From Streptococcus cristatus (GTDB taxonomy: Bacteria; Bacillota; Bacilli; Lactobacillales; Streptococcaceae): a stretch of DNA of 64,000 nucleotides. The stretch is from positions 1,525,594 through 1,589,593 of the forward strand of contig NZ_KQ969062.1 of assembly GCF_001578775.1 (NCBI RefSeq), read 5' to 3'. A model generated the notes under the pieces. It was not told where the DNA came from, made no database searches, and saw only the letters and a list, made by a program, of their open reading frames with translations. Below are positions 18,254 to 27,062 of the stretch, in pieces (position 1 is the stretch's first letter; each line of letters opens with the position of its first letter). Made by a program: the position numbers and the translations under genes.

Positions 18254-19107
18254 CGCTTGTCTTAAATCGTATTCGTAAGCAGTATGGAAATCAAATGATT
18301 CTGCACGATATTTCTTTAACCTTTAAACCAGAGACGATTTATGGTTTATTAGGACGCAATGGGGCAGGCAAATCCACCCTATTAAAAATTATCAGTCACC
18401 GGATTAACAAGGATAGCGGTGAATTACTCTTAAATCAAGCTCCCCTTTGGGAAAATCAAGATAATATGTCCCGCATTTATCTGATGAATGATGATAATTG
18501 GTTCAACAATAATATGAAGATGTATGAAATCTTCCATTTTGTCGACGACGTGACGGGTGATTTTGATTGGGAATTTGCTCAAAATCTAACCCGTGCCTTC
18601 GCTCTTGATCCAAATAAAAGATTCAAATCACTATCTACCGGCTACAAGACCATTGCCAAAATCATCATCGCTTTTTGTGTACCGGCCGATTATGTCTTTC
18701 TTGATGAACCCGCTCTGGGACTAGATGCCAATCACCGGCAGCTCTTTAATAAAAAATTACTGGAAGCCTATGATCGCAGACCACGCTCTTTCATTATTTC
18801 AACTCATATTATTGAGGAAATTGCTTTTTTGTTACAGGAAGTCATTATCATTCAAGATGGCGTGATTATGGAGGAAGCCGATATCGAAAGTCTCTTAAGC
18901 ATCGGTCATACGATTTCTGGACAGGCTAATCTGGTTGATGAATACACCGCTGGTTGCAGCATCATTGCACAAGAAAATCTCGGTCCTTTCAAGCAGGTCG
19001 TTGTCTTAGGAGATATTCCTAACGATATTCCTGATGAGATTACCATTGGACCGCTTGGTTTACAAGAATACTTTGTCCACATCACCAGAAAGGAGAATGA
19101 AATCTGA
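18250..19107 (+). CDS. ABC transporter ATP-binding protein
   Basis: A 285-residue single ABC domain: Walker A GRNGAGKSTLLK, Walker B VFLDEPALGLD, switch His in STHIIEE. The signature sequence is degenerate (LSTGYKTIAKI rather than LSGGQ), as in YtrB-like ATPases of GntR-linked transporters. Overlaps both the regulator (ATGA) and the permease (TGATG). Together with the permease it forms an efflux or envelope-related transporter of unknown substrate. Confidence 0.9.
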   Translation: MTLVLNRIRKQYGNQMILHDISLTFKPETIYGLLGRNGAGKSTLLKIISHRINKDSGELLLNQAPLWENQDNMSRIYLMNDDNWFNNNMKMYEIFHFVDDVTGDFDWEFAQNLTRAFALDPNKRFKSLSTGYKTIAKIIIAFCVPADYVFLDEPALGLDANHRQLFNKKLLEAYDRRPRSFIISTHIIEEIAFLLQEVIIIQDGVIMEEADIESLLSIGHTISGQANLVDEYTAGCSIIAQENLGPFKQVVVLGDIPNDIPDEITIGPLGLQEYFVHITRKENEI

Positions 19108-19859
19108 TGTTACAACGCGCTTATCTATATGAAGCCAAAAACTTGTTACTGGTCCTCGCAAAAGGAATTGCGGGCGTCATAGCTGCCACCCTGCTTTTGC
19201 TGACGATTCTGCTCCTTTCAGGCAATACAACTGTCAATGCTAACTTTAACTTTCCCATCTTAGCTGGCATCTTTATATTGGTTCTCGGCATTTATTATAC
19301 ACCACACTTCTTTCGGATGTTTAACCAGCTAGGATTAACACGGAAAAATCAATATTTAGCTGAAATCATTAGCTCTGCTTTAGTGGCTCTGATTTCTTCT
19401 TTGAGCATTATTTTAGTTGGTTTTTTATTTAATAGCTTTGCCCAATTCTTTCATCTGAACTTGTCTGGCTTCAGTTTTCAAAACTGGACTCTGCTGAGCT
19501 CCTTTTATTGGCTGACCTTGCTGACCGGTATTCTACTAGGCATCAAATTTATCGGTAATTGTATTGGCATGTTTTTCGACAAGTTCGCTGGAAAAATTGC
19601 CTTAATTTGGCTGATTGCTCTTATCTGGTTTCTACCAGGAATCTTAACCATTCTGCTGACGATTCTCATAACAGGTTTGTCAGCTATTTTACCACAAGCT
19701 ATTGTCCAAGTCTGCGTTCAATTTATCCGTGATTTTGTCATTGCTTTTCTGTCTGGACAAATGTCATTCAATGTTTTGGCTGTTTTAGGTAGTCTGCTCT
19801 TGCTGTTGATGTGGGTTCAATGGGGACTGTTTAAACATCATCAAAGCAGTATTGGATAA
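19107..19859 (+). CDS. ABC transporter permease
   Basis: A 250-residue membrane protein with about six hydrophobic segments (for example GIAGVIAATLLLLTILLL, LAGIFILVLGIYYT, ALIWLIALIWFLPG) and no recognisable soluble domain. It is the membrane partner of the ATPase, whose stop codon it overlaps. The operon ends at the hairpin at 19915. Substrate unknown. Confidence 0.85.
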   Translation: MLQRAYLYEAKNLLLVLAKGIAGVIAATLLLLTILLLSGNTTVNANFNFPILAGIFILVLGIYYTPHFFRMFNQLGLTRKNQYLAEIISSALVALISSLSIILVGFLFNSFAQFFHLNLSGFSFQNWTLLSSFYWLTLLTGILLGIKFIGNCIGMFFDKFAGKIALIWLIALIWFLPGILTILLTILITGLSAILPQAIVQVCVQFIRDFVIAFLSGQMSFNVLAVLGSLLLLLMWVQWGLFKHHQSSIG

Positions 19860-19914
19860 TGAAAACATTCTAGCTAACCTACATATTATATTACCCCCTA
19901 TTAGAAGATATATA

Positions 19915-19947
19915 AAAAGTGCAATCAAATTTTCGGTTGCACTTTTC
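19915..19947. terminator. bidirectional terminator
   Basis: AAAAAGTGCAA, a 12-base loop, TTGCACTTTTC between the ABC operon and the convergent membrane protein gene. Confidence 0.85.
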
Positions 19948-19987
19948 ATATATCTTTTAACACATCTTAATAAGACTAAGTATTATA

Positions 19988-20353
19988 CTAAATAAAACTG
20001 CGCAGGATTTCCTGATTTTGCATAATCAGGTAGATTCCCAAGAGAATAATCAGGACGAAAAGAACCAACTTAATGACTCCTTTAACAAAGCGGATAACCA
20101 AGAGAATAATCATGGAACCGACCAGCCACATGACCGCTGAGTTGTTAAAGAAGGACTGAACAGCTTGACTGTTTTCCCCGAAAAAGGCTTGAATAGGTTC
20201 TGGAACATGATTTTGCCAAGCCTCGGTCAGGCCGATCTGATTGGCAATATCTGTCCCGCTTTTCCAGAGCCAGGCAAAGACACCTGAGTTAAAGACAAAG
20301 AGAAAGACCTGCTCCGGAAAACGTCTGATAAAGTAAAAAATTGTTTTTAACAT
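19988..20353 (-). CDS. small membrane protein of unknown function
   Basis: A 121-residue protein with an N-terminal amphipathic/hydrophobic stretch (FLFVFNSGVFAWLW) and a strongly hydrophobic C-terminal half (AVMWLVGSMIILLVI, LVLFVLIILLGIYLIM), so two or three membrane helices. No family is recognised. It starts four bases after the stop of the metalloprotease gene and is surely co-transcribed with it; it might be a partner or substrate of that protease. Confidence 0.7.
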   Translation of the reverse strand: MLKTIFYFIRRFPEQVFLFVFNSGVFAWLWKSGTDIANQIGLTEAWQNHVPEPIQAFFGENSQAVQSFFNNSAVMWLVGSMIILLVIRFVKGVIKLVLFVLIILLGIYLIMQNQEILRSFI

Positions 20354-20357
20354 GGTA

Positions 20358-21074
20358 CTAGGATTGATACAAGTCTTTCACAGCCTGAATGTCTGCAGGC
20401 TGAATACTGTAAAAAGAACCAGCCGACTGCATCACTGAATCCTCCTCATTATGATCTAAGCCAATAGCATGACCTAACTCATGCTCTGCTGTATTGACGA
20501 TACGTTCCTGCGAGTAACCATAGCGGTTATTGAGCAAGTAGTAGGCATTTAAACGGACGGTAACCTTGGTAAAGCGCTGGGTCAGAAGATTGGTCTGTGA
20601 CTCTGCTTCGCCGGCAGCTGATACATTCCCGTCGTTCATCTCCGTCGCAATAATATCTGCCGAGTCCTTGTCGTCAATGATATTAAAAGTAAAGGCTCCT
20701 GTTTGATTCCAGGATTGGATGGCTTCCAGATAAGCCGTCCGAAAGGTCTCGTTTTGCGTATCGATATAAACGCTGGCACTGGCCTGATTCCAGCGGCCGC
20801 CTGTGGATGTGTGCTCATCCGTCATCTGGTCTGTTTGCGGGCTGTAGCTGCCAAATCCTGTTGTCAGCCCTTGGCCATTAAGAAATTGGTCCACTCGGAC
20901 AACTGCAGTTTGAACAGCTTGGGACAAGCCCTCCGCACCGCTATCCGTCGACGCCGTAAAATAAAAAATACCAACAATGACCACAAAACTAAGAACTACC
21001 GACCAGATGAATCCCCAAATCAGTCGCCAAACAAAGCGAAATAAAAAACGAAAAAAGTTAAAAATAAATCGCAT
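20358..21074 (-). CDS. membrane-anchored matrixin-type zinc metalloprotease
   Basis: A 238-residue protein. An N-terminal membrane anchor (IWGFIWSVVLSFVVIVGIFY) is followed by an extracellular domain with the zinc-binding motif HELGHAIGLDH near residue 205 and a following Met in DSVMQSAGSFY (Met-turn). This HExxHxxGxxH arrangement is typical of metzincins (matrixin/M10 type). It presumably cuts extracellular or wall-linked proteins; the target is unknown. The start at 21074 follows GGAGG; an upstream in-frame codon at 21086 is part of that Shine-Dalgarno region. Confidence 0.85.
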   Translation of the reverse strand: MRFIFNFFRFLFRFVWRLIWGFIWSVVLSFVVIVGIFYFTASTDSGAEGLSQAVQTAVVRVDQFLNGQGLTTGFGSYSPQTDQMTDEHTSTGGRWNQASASVYIDTQNETFRTAYLEAIQSWNQTGAFTFNIIDDKDSADIIATEMNDGNVSAAGEAESQTNLLTQRFTKVTVRLNAYYLLNNRYGYSQERIVNTAEHELGHAIGLDHNEEDSVMQSAGSFYSIQPADIQAVKDLYQS

Positions 21075-21280
21075 AGCAACCTCCATTCTCAGATTGTAAA
21101 AGAAAAAGTATAGCGTTTATCACTTAAAGAAAACTAAATACCTCTAAAGACTAAAATGAGAAAAATGTTTTCCTATACCATCCAAATATTTCACTTCCTA
21201 ACAACCTAAAAAAGAAAAAAGCAAGCTATCTATTCTTTACACTATCCATTTTTATTGTTAGTACAGCTGAGAATGATATC

Positions 21281-21308
21281 AAAAAAGAAGTTGAGAAACT
21301 CAACTCCT
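21281..21308 (-). terminator. rpsA terminator
   Basis: Minus strand: AGTTGAG-ttt-CTCAACT followed by TCTTTTTT, 14 bases after the rpsA stop. Confidence 0.8.
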
Positions 21309-21321
21309 TTTATATTGCTAA

Positions 21322-22524
21322 TTACAGTTCAATATCACCGAAAAGATCAGCCATTGAGAAACCAGTTTGAGTTTCTGGAAGCTCGAAGTCACGTTTTTCT
21401 TGACGACGTGGACGACGTGGACGAGATTGACGTTTTTCTTCTTTTTGGCCTTCTTCTTGAGCTGGACGCTCTTCAAGAGCCTTGATAGAAAGTGATACAC
21501 GCTCAGCAGCAGCATTCACTTCAAGAACTTTAACAGTTACTTCTTGACCAACTTTAAGAGCATCTTTTGGATTTTCAACACGTTTGTGTGAAATTTGTGA
21601 GATGTGAACAAGTCCGTCGATACCTGGCAATACTTCAACGAAAGCACCGAAGTCAGTCAAACGTTTTACTGTACCTTCAACTACATCGCCAGCAGCAAGT
21701 TTTTGTTCAACACCATCCCATGGTCCAGGAGTTGTAGCTTTAAGTGAAAGTGACACGCGGCCTTCTTCTTCGTTCAAATCAAGAACTTTCACTTCGATTT
21801 CGTCACCAACTGAAACAACAGATTTTGGTGAAACGTTGCGCTCATGAGAAAGTTCAGTCAAGTGAACCAAACCATCAACACCACCAAGGTCAATGAAAGC
21901 ACCGAAGCTTGTGATGCGCGCAACTTTACCAGTCACAACATCACCAACATTCAATTTACCAAATACTTCTGCACGTGCTGCTGCAGCTTCTGCTTCTACA
22001 ACTTCACGACGTGAAAGGATGAAGCGGTTTTCTTTTGGATCTACTTCTTTGATCTTAGCATCAAATTCTTGACCTACAAAACGTTCAGTGTTGCGAACGA
22101 AACGAGTATCGAGCATTGAAGCTGGAATAAATCCACGAAGTCCTTCAAACTCAACAGAAAGTCCACCTTTAACAGCACGAGTGCCCTTAACAGTAACAAC
22201 TTCTTCTTCACGACCAACCAATTTGTCCCATGCTTTGCGAGCTTCTAAACGTTTTTTAGATACTAGGTAAGTAACTGTATCTGTATCTTTACCTACTACT
22301 TGACGAAGAACAAGCAATTCAAGTGTGTCACCTGGTTTTACAAAGTCATTGATGTCAGCATCACGATCATTTGTCAACTCACGCAGAGTCAAAACCCCTT
22401 CAACACCAGTACCAGCAATGGCAACATTAGCTTGGTTAGCATCCACTGTCAATACTTCAGCAGAAACGACATCACCTGGCTCGACTTGGCTAACACTGTT
22501 TAGCAAATCTTCAAATTCATTCAT
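21322..22524 (-). CDS. rpsA: 30S ribosomal protein S1
   Basis: A 400-residue RNA-binding protein with four S1 (OB-fold) repeats, seen as [20 protein letters not shown], then [16 protein letters not shown], then [20 protein letters not shown], then [20 protein letters not shown]. The C-terminal tail is rich in Lys, Arg, Gln and Glu. It is the short Gram-positive form with four repeats rather than the six of E. coli. It helps the ribosome bind mRNA. Start follows GGAGG. Confidence 0.95.
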   Translation of the reverse strand: MNEFEDLLNSVSQVEPGDVVSAEVLTVDANQANVAIAGTGVEGVLTLRELTNDRDADINDFVKPGDTLELLVLRQVVGKDTDTVTYLVSKKRLEARKAWDKLVGREEEVVTVKGTRAVKGGLSVEFEGLRGFIPASMLDTRFVRNTERFVGQEFDAKIKEVDPKENRFILSRREVVEAEAAAARAEVFGKLNVGDVVTGKVARITSFGAFIDLGGVDGLVHLTELSHERNVSPKSVVSVGDEIEVKVLDLNEEEGRVSLSLKATTPGPWDGVEQKLAAGDVVEGTVKRLTDFGAFVEVLPGIDGLVHISQISHKRVENPKDALKVGQEVTVKVLEVNAAAERVSLSIKALEERPAQEEGQKEEKRQSRPRRPRRQEKRDFELPETQTGFSMADLFGDIEL

Positions 22525-22544
22525 CTAAAAAAATCCTCCAACAA

Positions 22545-22594
22545 TCAAGTATACTACTTGACATACTTATAATTTTTTTCCTAAGCACCCGCAA
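22545..22594 (-). promoter_or_regulatory. rpsA promoter and leader palindrome
   Basis: Minus strand: -35 TTGCGG (22589-22594), 17-base spacer, -10 TATAAG (22566-22571). A perfect TCAAGTA-gta-TACTTGA palindrome (22545-22561) lies at the expected transcription start, just before the ribosome binding site, and could form an mRNA hairpin or a repressor site. Confidence 0.6.
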
Positions 22595-22686
22595 ACGACA
22601 TTGATTTATCTTTACCGTTTTCCATCTTATAAAGAAATAAAATATCCGACGATATCTTATCCTTTATCTGATATATTACCTAAGAA

Positions 22687-22758
22687 CTGGGGTAGCTGGA
22701 TTCGAACCAACGCATGAGGGAGTCAAAGTCCCTTGCCTTACCGCTTGGCTATACCCCA
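22687..22758 (-). tRNA. tRNA-Gln (anticodon TTG)
   Basis: 72 bases on the minus strand: acceptor TGGGGTA/TACCCCA, anticodon loop CTTTGAC, T arm GGTTCGAATCC. CCA is not encoded. Confidence 0.97.
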
Positions 22759-22767
22759 TTGATGAAA

Positions 22768-22848
22768 TGGAGAGAGAGGGATTCGAACCCCCGAACCCGA
22801 AGGAGCGGATTTACAGTCCGCCGCGTTTAGCCTCTTCGCTATCTCTCC
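22768..22848 (-). tRNA. tRNA-Tyr (anticodon GTA)
   Basis: 81 bases on the minus strand with acceptor GGAGAGA/TCTCTCC, anticodon loop CTGTAAA, a long variable arm (as in bacterial tRNA-Tyr) and GGTTCGAATCC T arm. It lies nine bases upstream of tRNA-Gln in the same transcript. Confidence 0.97.
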
Positions 22849-22898
22849 GACAATCAACGATATCAATTATATCATTAATCTAATAAAAGCGCAAGCCC

Positions 22899-23129
22899 TT
22901 ATTTTCCTAAATTGTAGGTTTCAATCAAAGTTTCCACCGCTTTTTCAAGCCTTTTATATAAACTTTCAACATTTCCATTCTTGATAATAGCAAATTGGCC
23001 GTCAAACTCAGCAATCTCGCCAATGACCTTTTTCCCAATAGAAAGGGTGTAGCCATCAAATTGATCAGCACCAAGCGTCACCTTGCTATCCGCAATCTGA
23101 ATCTCAATTTTTTTATCTTTTTTACTCAT
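22899..23129 (-). CDS. DUF2969 family protein
   Basis: A 76-residue protein beginning MSKKDKKIEIQIADSKVTLG. It fits the small DUF2969 family of lactobacilli and streptococci. No catalytic residues are visible; function unknown. Ribosome binding site is GAAAGAGGTAG. It lies downstream of ilvE's direction of transcription but separated by a terminator, and upstream of the tRNA pair. Confidence 0.75.
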   Translation of the reverse strand: MSKKDKKIEIQIADSKVTLGADQFDGYTLSIGKKVIGEIAEFDGQFAIIKNGNVESLYKRLEKAVETLIETYNLGK

Positions 23130-23193
23130 TCTTCTACCTCTTTCAAGTTTCTATTTTACACAAAAATAGCAAAGCTGGCAAGTGATTTCCTCA

Positions 23194-23218
23194 ATAAAAA
23201 GAGCCTCAAAGGGCTCTT
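23194..23218 (-). terminator. ilvE terminator
   Basis: Minus strand: AAGAGCC-ctttga-GGCTCTT followed by TTTATT. Confidence 0.85.
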
Positions 23219-23221
23219 GGG

Positions 23222-24247
23222 TTATTCGTCTACTTTGACAATCCAACCTTCTGGGGCTTCCACATCACCAAATTGGATACCAGTCAGCTCATCGTAGAGT
23301 CTGCGAGTCACTGGCCCGACTTCTGTCTCACTATAGAATACATGGAAATCATCGCCATGCTGGATACCTCCGATTGGTGAGATAACAGCCGCAGTACCAC
23401 AGGCTCCCGCTTCTACAAAGCGATCCAAATTGTCAATTGGAACGTCACCTTCAATTGGCGTCAAGCCCAAGCGGTGTTCTGCCAAGTAAAGCAAAGAATA
23501 TTTGGTAATGGATGGCAGAATGGACGGGCTAAGCGGAGTCACAAATTCATTGTTTGCTGTAATTCCAAAAAAGTTGGCTGATCCGACTTCTTCAATCTTG
23601 GTATGAGTCGACGGATCTAGGTAGATAACATCTGAAAAGTTGCGAGACTTAGCCATCTTACCTGGTAGAAGACTAGCTGCGTAGTTACCACCCACCTTAG
23701 CAGCACCTGTACCATGTGGAGCTGCACGGTCATATTCGTCTTGGATCAAGAAATTAGTTGGAACCAAACCACCCTTGAAGTAGTTTCCAACTGGCATAGC
23801 AAAAATTGTAAAAATATACTCCTCTGCTGGTTTTACCCCGATGATATCTCCGATACCAATCAAAAGGGGACGAAGGTAGAGAGTTCCTCCTGTTCCATAT
23901 GGCGGTACATAGTCTTCATTGGCACGGACAACAGCCTTACACGCTTCCACAAACATTTCAGTTGAAACTTGTGGCATCAAGAGACGATCGCATGTGCGTT
24001 GCAGACGCTTAGCATTCTCATCTGGACGGAAAAGCTGGACACTGCCATCCTTAGTCCGATAGGCCTTTAGACCTTCAAAAGCCTGCTGGCCATAGTGAAG
24101 ACTTGGTGAAGACTCAGAAATATGCAGGGTCGCATCTTCTGTCAGCTGTCCTTCCTCCCACTGACCATTCCGATAATAAGCGATATAGCGATAGGGCAAT
24201 TTCATATATGAAAAGCCAAGATTTTCCCAATCAAGATTTACTGTCAT
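23222..24247 (-). CDS. ilvE: branched-chain-amino-acid aminotransferase
   Basis: A 341-residue class IV PLP-dependent transaminase that moves amino groups between Leu/Ile/Val and 2-oxoglutarate. Motifs include SLHYGQQAFEGLKAYR near the N-terminus, GTGAAKVGGNYAAS (likely PLP lysine region) and EEVGSANFFGI (phosphate-binding). MTVNLDWENLGF is the family start, behind AGAGGAAAAAG; the longer frame from 24334 is not supported. Single gene with its own terminator. Confidence 0.95.
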   Translation of the reverse strand: MTVNLDWENLGFSYMKLPYRYIAYYRNGQWEEGQLTEDATLHISESSPSLHYGQQAFEGLKAYRTKDGSVQLFRPDENAKRLQRTCDRLLMPQVSTEMFVEACKAVVRANEDYVPPYGTGGTLYLRPLLIGIGDIIGVKPAEEYIFTIFAMPVGNYFKGGLVPTNFLIQDEYDRAAPHGTGAAKVGGNYAASLLPGKMAKSRNFSDVIYLDPSTHTKIEEVGSANFFGITANNEFVTPLSPSILPSITKYSLLYLAEHRLGLTPIEGDVPIDNLDRFVEAGACGTAAVISPIGGIQHGDDFHVFYSETEVGPVTRRLYDELTGIQFGDVEAPEGWIVKVDE

Positions 24248-24349
24248 AGTCTTTTTCCTCTTTTCCTTATCTTTCAATTTATAGATACTCCCTATTGTAC
24301 ACCTTTTTCTGAAAAATTCAATCATTATTTTCAATTTTCTGAAAATTTA

Positions 24350-24380
24350 TTTTTTAAAAAACCAGTTCGTATGAACTGGC
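24350..24380 (-). terminator. parC terminator
   Basis: Minus strand: GCCAGTTC-atac-GAACTGG followed by TTTTTTAAAAA. Confidence 0.85.
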
Positions 24381-24387
24381 TTGTTGA

Positions 24388-26838
24388 TTACTTGATATAA
24401 GCCGAGAAGACTTCTTCGTCTGAAATGGTATCAGAAATGAAGCTGCCGTTGCTGGTGCGCTCAGACAGGCTAAGATCAGCTAGATTGATTTCATAGGCAG
24501 TTCCTTTATTGGAAAGCACCTGCAAAATCTGCTGCTCACTGGCTTCTGCTTCGGTAGTAAAGAGGTCGAAGTCCACTGCTTGGCCATAGACTGGACCAGC
24601 TGCGAAAACACGATGGGGCTTAGTTTTAAGCTCTCTCAAAACTTGAAGACCGCGATTTGCCCGACTGGTAACAGGAAAATCTGCGACTGCCATACGCTTG
24701 AGCGAACCGCGCTGAGTCAGGATGTAAAGCGAGTCAGTATTGGCAATAAAGGCTGCTGCTAGGACATCGTCTTTCTTGAGGTTGATGGCTTTAACCCCAG
24801 CTGCTTTAGCTCCGATGACAGGTACTTCCTCAATATTGAAGCGCAGGGCATAGCCATTCCTAGTCACGAGCATAACATCATCCAGCTTAATCGGTGCTAG
24901 AGCAATGACCTGATCGTCTTCATTTTTTAGTTTGGCAAACTTAAGCGACTTGGACTTGTAGGTCCGCCAAGGACTGAACTCCTTGCGCTCCACTCTCTTG
25001 ATTTGTCCCAGTTTGGTCGCTGCAAAGTAAGTGCCTTCCTCAAAGCTGTCCAGCAACTCTGCATAGATAACTTCTTCTTTGGTATCGAAGTTATTGATGG
25101 TCTGGCTGAGGTGTTCTCCGATTTCTTTCCAGCGGATATCTGATAGTTCATGAACAAGCCGGTAAATAACATTTCCAAGACTGGTGAAAATCAATAAATG
25201 CTGAGTCGTCTTGGCTGGACTGACGAAAATCAGTCGGTCATCATCACGCTTGCCCATTTCCTCCAGTGTCGAAGCAGAGAAGGAACGCGGACTGGTCCGC
25301 TTGATATAACCAGAACGTGTCACGCTGACATAGGTCTCTTCCTCAACAATCAGACTAGCCGTATCAATCTCAATAGCGTTTGCCGTATCCTGCAGCTCAC
25401 TGAGACGAGGATTGCCAAACTTCTTCTTGACGTCGCGTAGCTCTCGCTTCATAAGATTATACATGGTGCGCTCATCACCGATAATAGCAGCCAGCATGGC
25501 AATCTTCTCGCGGAGCTCTGCTTCTTCCTCTTCCAGAACCACTACGTCTGTATTGGTCAAACGGTAGAGTTGGAGAGTGACGATAGCCTCAGCCTGCTCC
25601 TCAGTAAAATCATAGCTGACTTTCAGATTTTCCTTGGCGTCTGCTTTGTTTTCGGAAGCACGAATCAGGGCAATCACCTCATCCAAGATGGAAATGACCC
25701 GAATCAGTCCTTCCACGATATGCAGGCGTTTCTCAGCCTTGGCCTTGTCAAAGCGGCTGCGGGCCAGGATAATCTCCTTGCGGTGAGCAATGTAGCTGGT
25801 CAGAATGGGCACAATCCCAACTAAACGCGGCGTGAAATTGTCAATAGCCACCATGTTGAAATTGTAGTTAATCTGCAGGTCAGTGTATTTGAAAAGGTAA
25901 TTGAGAATCAGCTCAGTATTGGCATCTTTCTTAAGCTCGATAGCAATGCGCAGGCCGTCCCGGTCGGACTCGTCCCGCACCTCGGCAATGCCGGCCACCT
26001 TGTTATTGACCCGAACATCGTCAATCTTCTTGACCAAGACCGCCTTATTAATCTCATAAGGAATCTCGGTGATGACGATTTGCTCTTTACCGCCCTTTAG
26101 CTTTTCAATCTCAGTTCTAGAGCGTACCACGACGCGACCTTTTCCAGTCTCATAAGCTTTCTTAATCTCATCCCGGCCTTGGACTATGGCCCCTGTCGGA
26201 AAGTCCGGCCCAGGCAGAAAGTCCATGAGCTTGTCCACCTTGGCAGACGGATGGTCAATCAGATAGATGACCGCGTCAATGACTTCGGCTAGATTATGAG
26301 GCGGAATGTCCGTCGCATAACCAGCGGAAATCCCAGTTGCTCCGTTAACCAAAAGATTGGGAAAGGCAGCCGGCAGAACGGTCGGCTCCTTCTCCGTGTC
26401 GTCAAAGTTCCAGGCAAAAGGCACCGTGTCCTTCTCAATATCCTGCAGGAGATAGCCGGCCATCTCAGACAGCCGCGCCTCGGTATACCGCATGGCCGCC
26501 GGCGGATCGCCGTCCATGGAGCCGTTGTTTCCGTGCATCTCAACAAGAATCTCACGGTTTTTCCAGTCCTGAGACATGCGAACCATGGCGTCGTAGATGG
26601 AGCTGTCACCGTGGGGGTGGAAATTCCCCATGATGTTCCCGACCGACTTGGCCGACTTGCGGTAGCCCTTGTCAAAGGTGTTGCCGTCCTTATTCATGGA
26701 ATAAAGAATACGGCGCTGAACAGGCTTCAAGCCATCGCGAATGTCCGGCAAGGCCCGCTCTTGAATAATGTATTTGGAGTAGCGACCGAAGCGCTCTCCC
26801 ATGATGTCCTCGAGGGACATGTTTTGAATATTACTCAT
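24388..26838 (-). CDS. parC: DNA topoisomerase IV subunit A
   Basis: An 816-residue type IIA topoisomerase subunit that decatenates daughter chromosomes with ParE. The catalytic Tyr is Y118 in AAMRYTEARLS. The quinolone region reads HPHGDSSIYDAM with Ser79 and Asp83, the wild-type (susceptible) residues in pneumococcal numbering. The C-terminal third shows the beta-pinwheel repeats (for example GYIKRTSPRSF, GQIKRVERKEF, GSLKRMAVADF). parE lies about 2.8 kb upstream on the same strand, with a fic remnant and two lipoprotein genes between. Confidence 0.97.
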   Translation of the reverse strand: MSNIQNMSLEDIMGERFGRYSKYIIQERALPDIRDGLKPVQRRILYSMNKDGNTFDKGYRKSAKSVGNIMGNFHPHGDSSIYDAMVRMSQDWKNREILVEMHGNNGSMDGDPPAAMRYTEARLSEMAGYLLQDIEKDTVPFAWNFDDTEKEPTVLPAAFPNLLVNGATGISAGYATDIPPHNLAEVIDAVIYLIDHPSAKVDKLMDFLPGPDFPTGAIVQGRDEIKKAYETGKGRVVVRSRTEIEKLKGGKEQIVITEIPYEINKAVLVKKIDDVRVNNKVAGIAEVRDESDRDGLRIAIELKKDANTELILNYLFKYTDLQINYNFNMVAIDNFTPRLVGIVPILTSYIAHRKEIILARSRFDKAKAEKRLHIVEGLIRVISILDEVIALIRASENKADAKENLKVSYDFTEEQAEAIVTLQLYRLTNTDVVVLEEEEAELREKIAMLAAIIGDERTMYNLMKRELRDVKKKFGNPRLSELQDTANAIEIDTASLIVEEETYVSVTRSGYIKRTSPRSFSASTLEEMGKRDDDRLIFVSPAKTTQHLLIFTSLGNVIYRLVHELSDIRWKEIGEHLSQTINNFDTKEEVIYAELLDSFEEGTYFAATKLGQIKRVERKEFSPWRTYKSKSLKFAKLKNEDDQVIALAPIKLDDVMLVTRNGYALRFNIEEVPVIGAKAAGVKAINLKKDDVLAAAFIANTDSLYILTQRGSLKRMAVADFPVTSRANRGLQVLRELKTKPHRVFAAGPVYGQAVDFDLFTTEAEASEQQILQVLSNKGTAYEINLADLSLSERTSNGSFISDTISDEEVFSAYIK

Positions 26839-26870
26839 AATATTTCTCTTTTTTAAATGTTTTCTTTTTT

Positions 26871-27027
26871 GATACTCTCCTTAAGTGGTGGGGTCGCAAG
26901 CAAACGACTTCGTCGTTTCATTGCTAGCTTAAAAGCCCAAGGTCTTTTAAGTCTCCCCCGAGTGACTGCGTCACTCTTTTCACCACGGCGGAGAGTATCG
27001 CCTATATTAGCGAAAACTACGTTTTCG
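26871..27027. repeat. complex palindromic intergenic element
   Basis: Outer arms GATACTCTCC (26871-26880) and GGAGAGTATC (26990-26999), with inner arms GTGGTG/CACCAC, enclose AAACGAC-ttc-GTCGTTT (26902-26918), CTTAAAAG/CTTTTAAG (26928-26951) and GAGTGAC-tgc-GTCACTC (26960-26976). A further CGAAAAC-tac-GTTTTCG follows at 27011-27027. Three hairpins share seven-base stems and three-base loops. Family not recognised. Confidence 0.7.
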
Positions 27028-27062
27028 TTTTTAATCAGCAGAGCTGGGAATTAGTTTTCCAT

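Noticed and set aside
24388..26838. Quinolone-resistance change in ParC
   Set aside because: Ser79 and Asp83 are the susceptible residues.
26296..26856. 186-codon plus-strand ORF
   Set aside because: Antisense to the well-supported parC N-terminus.
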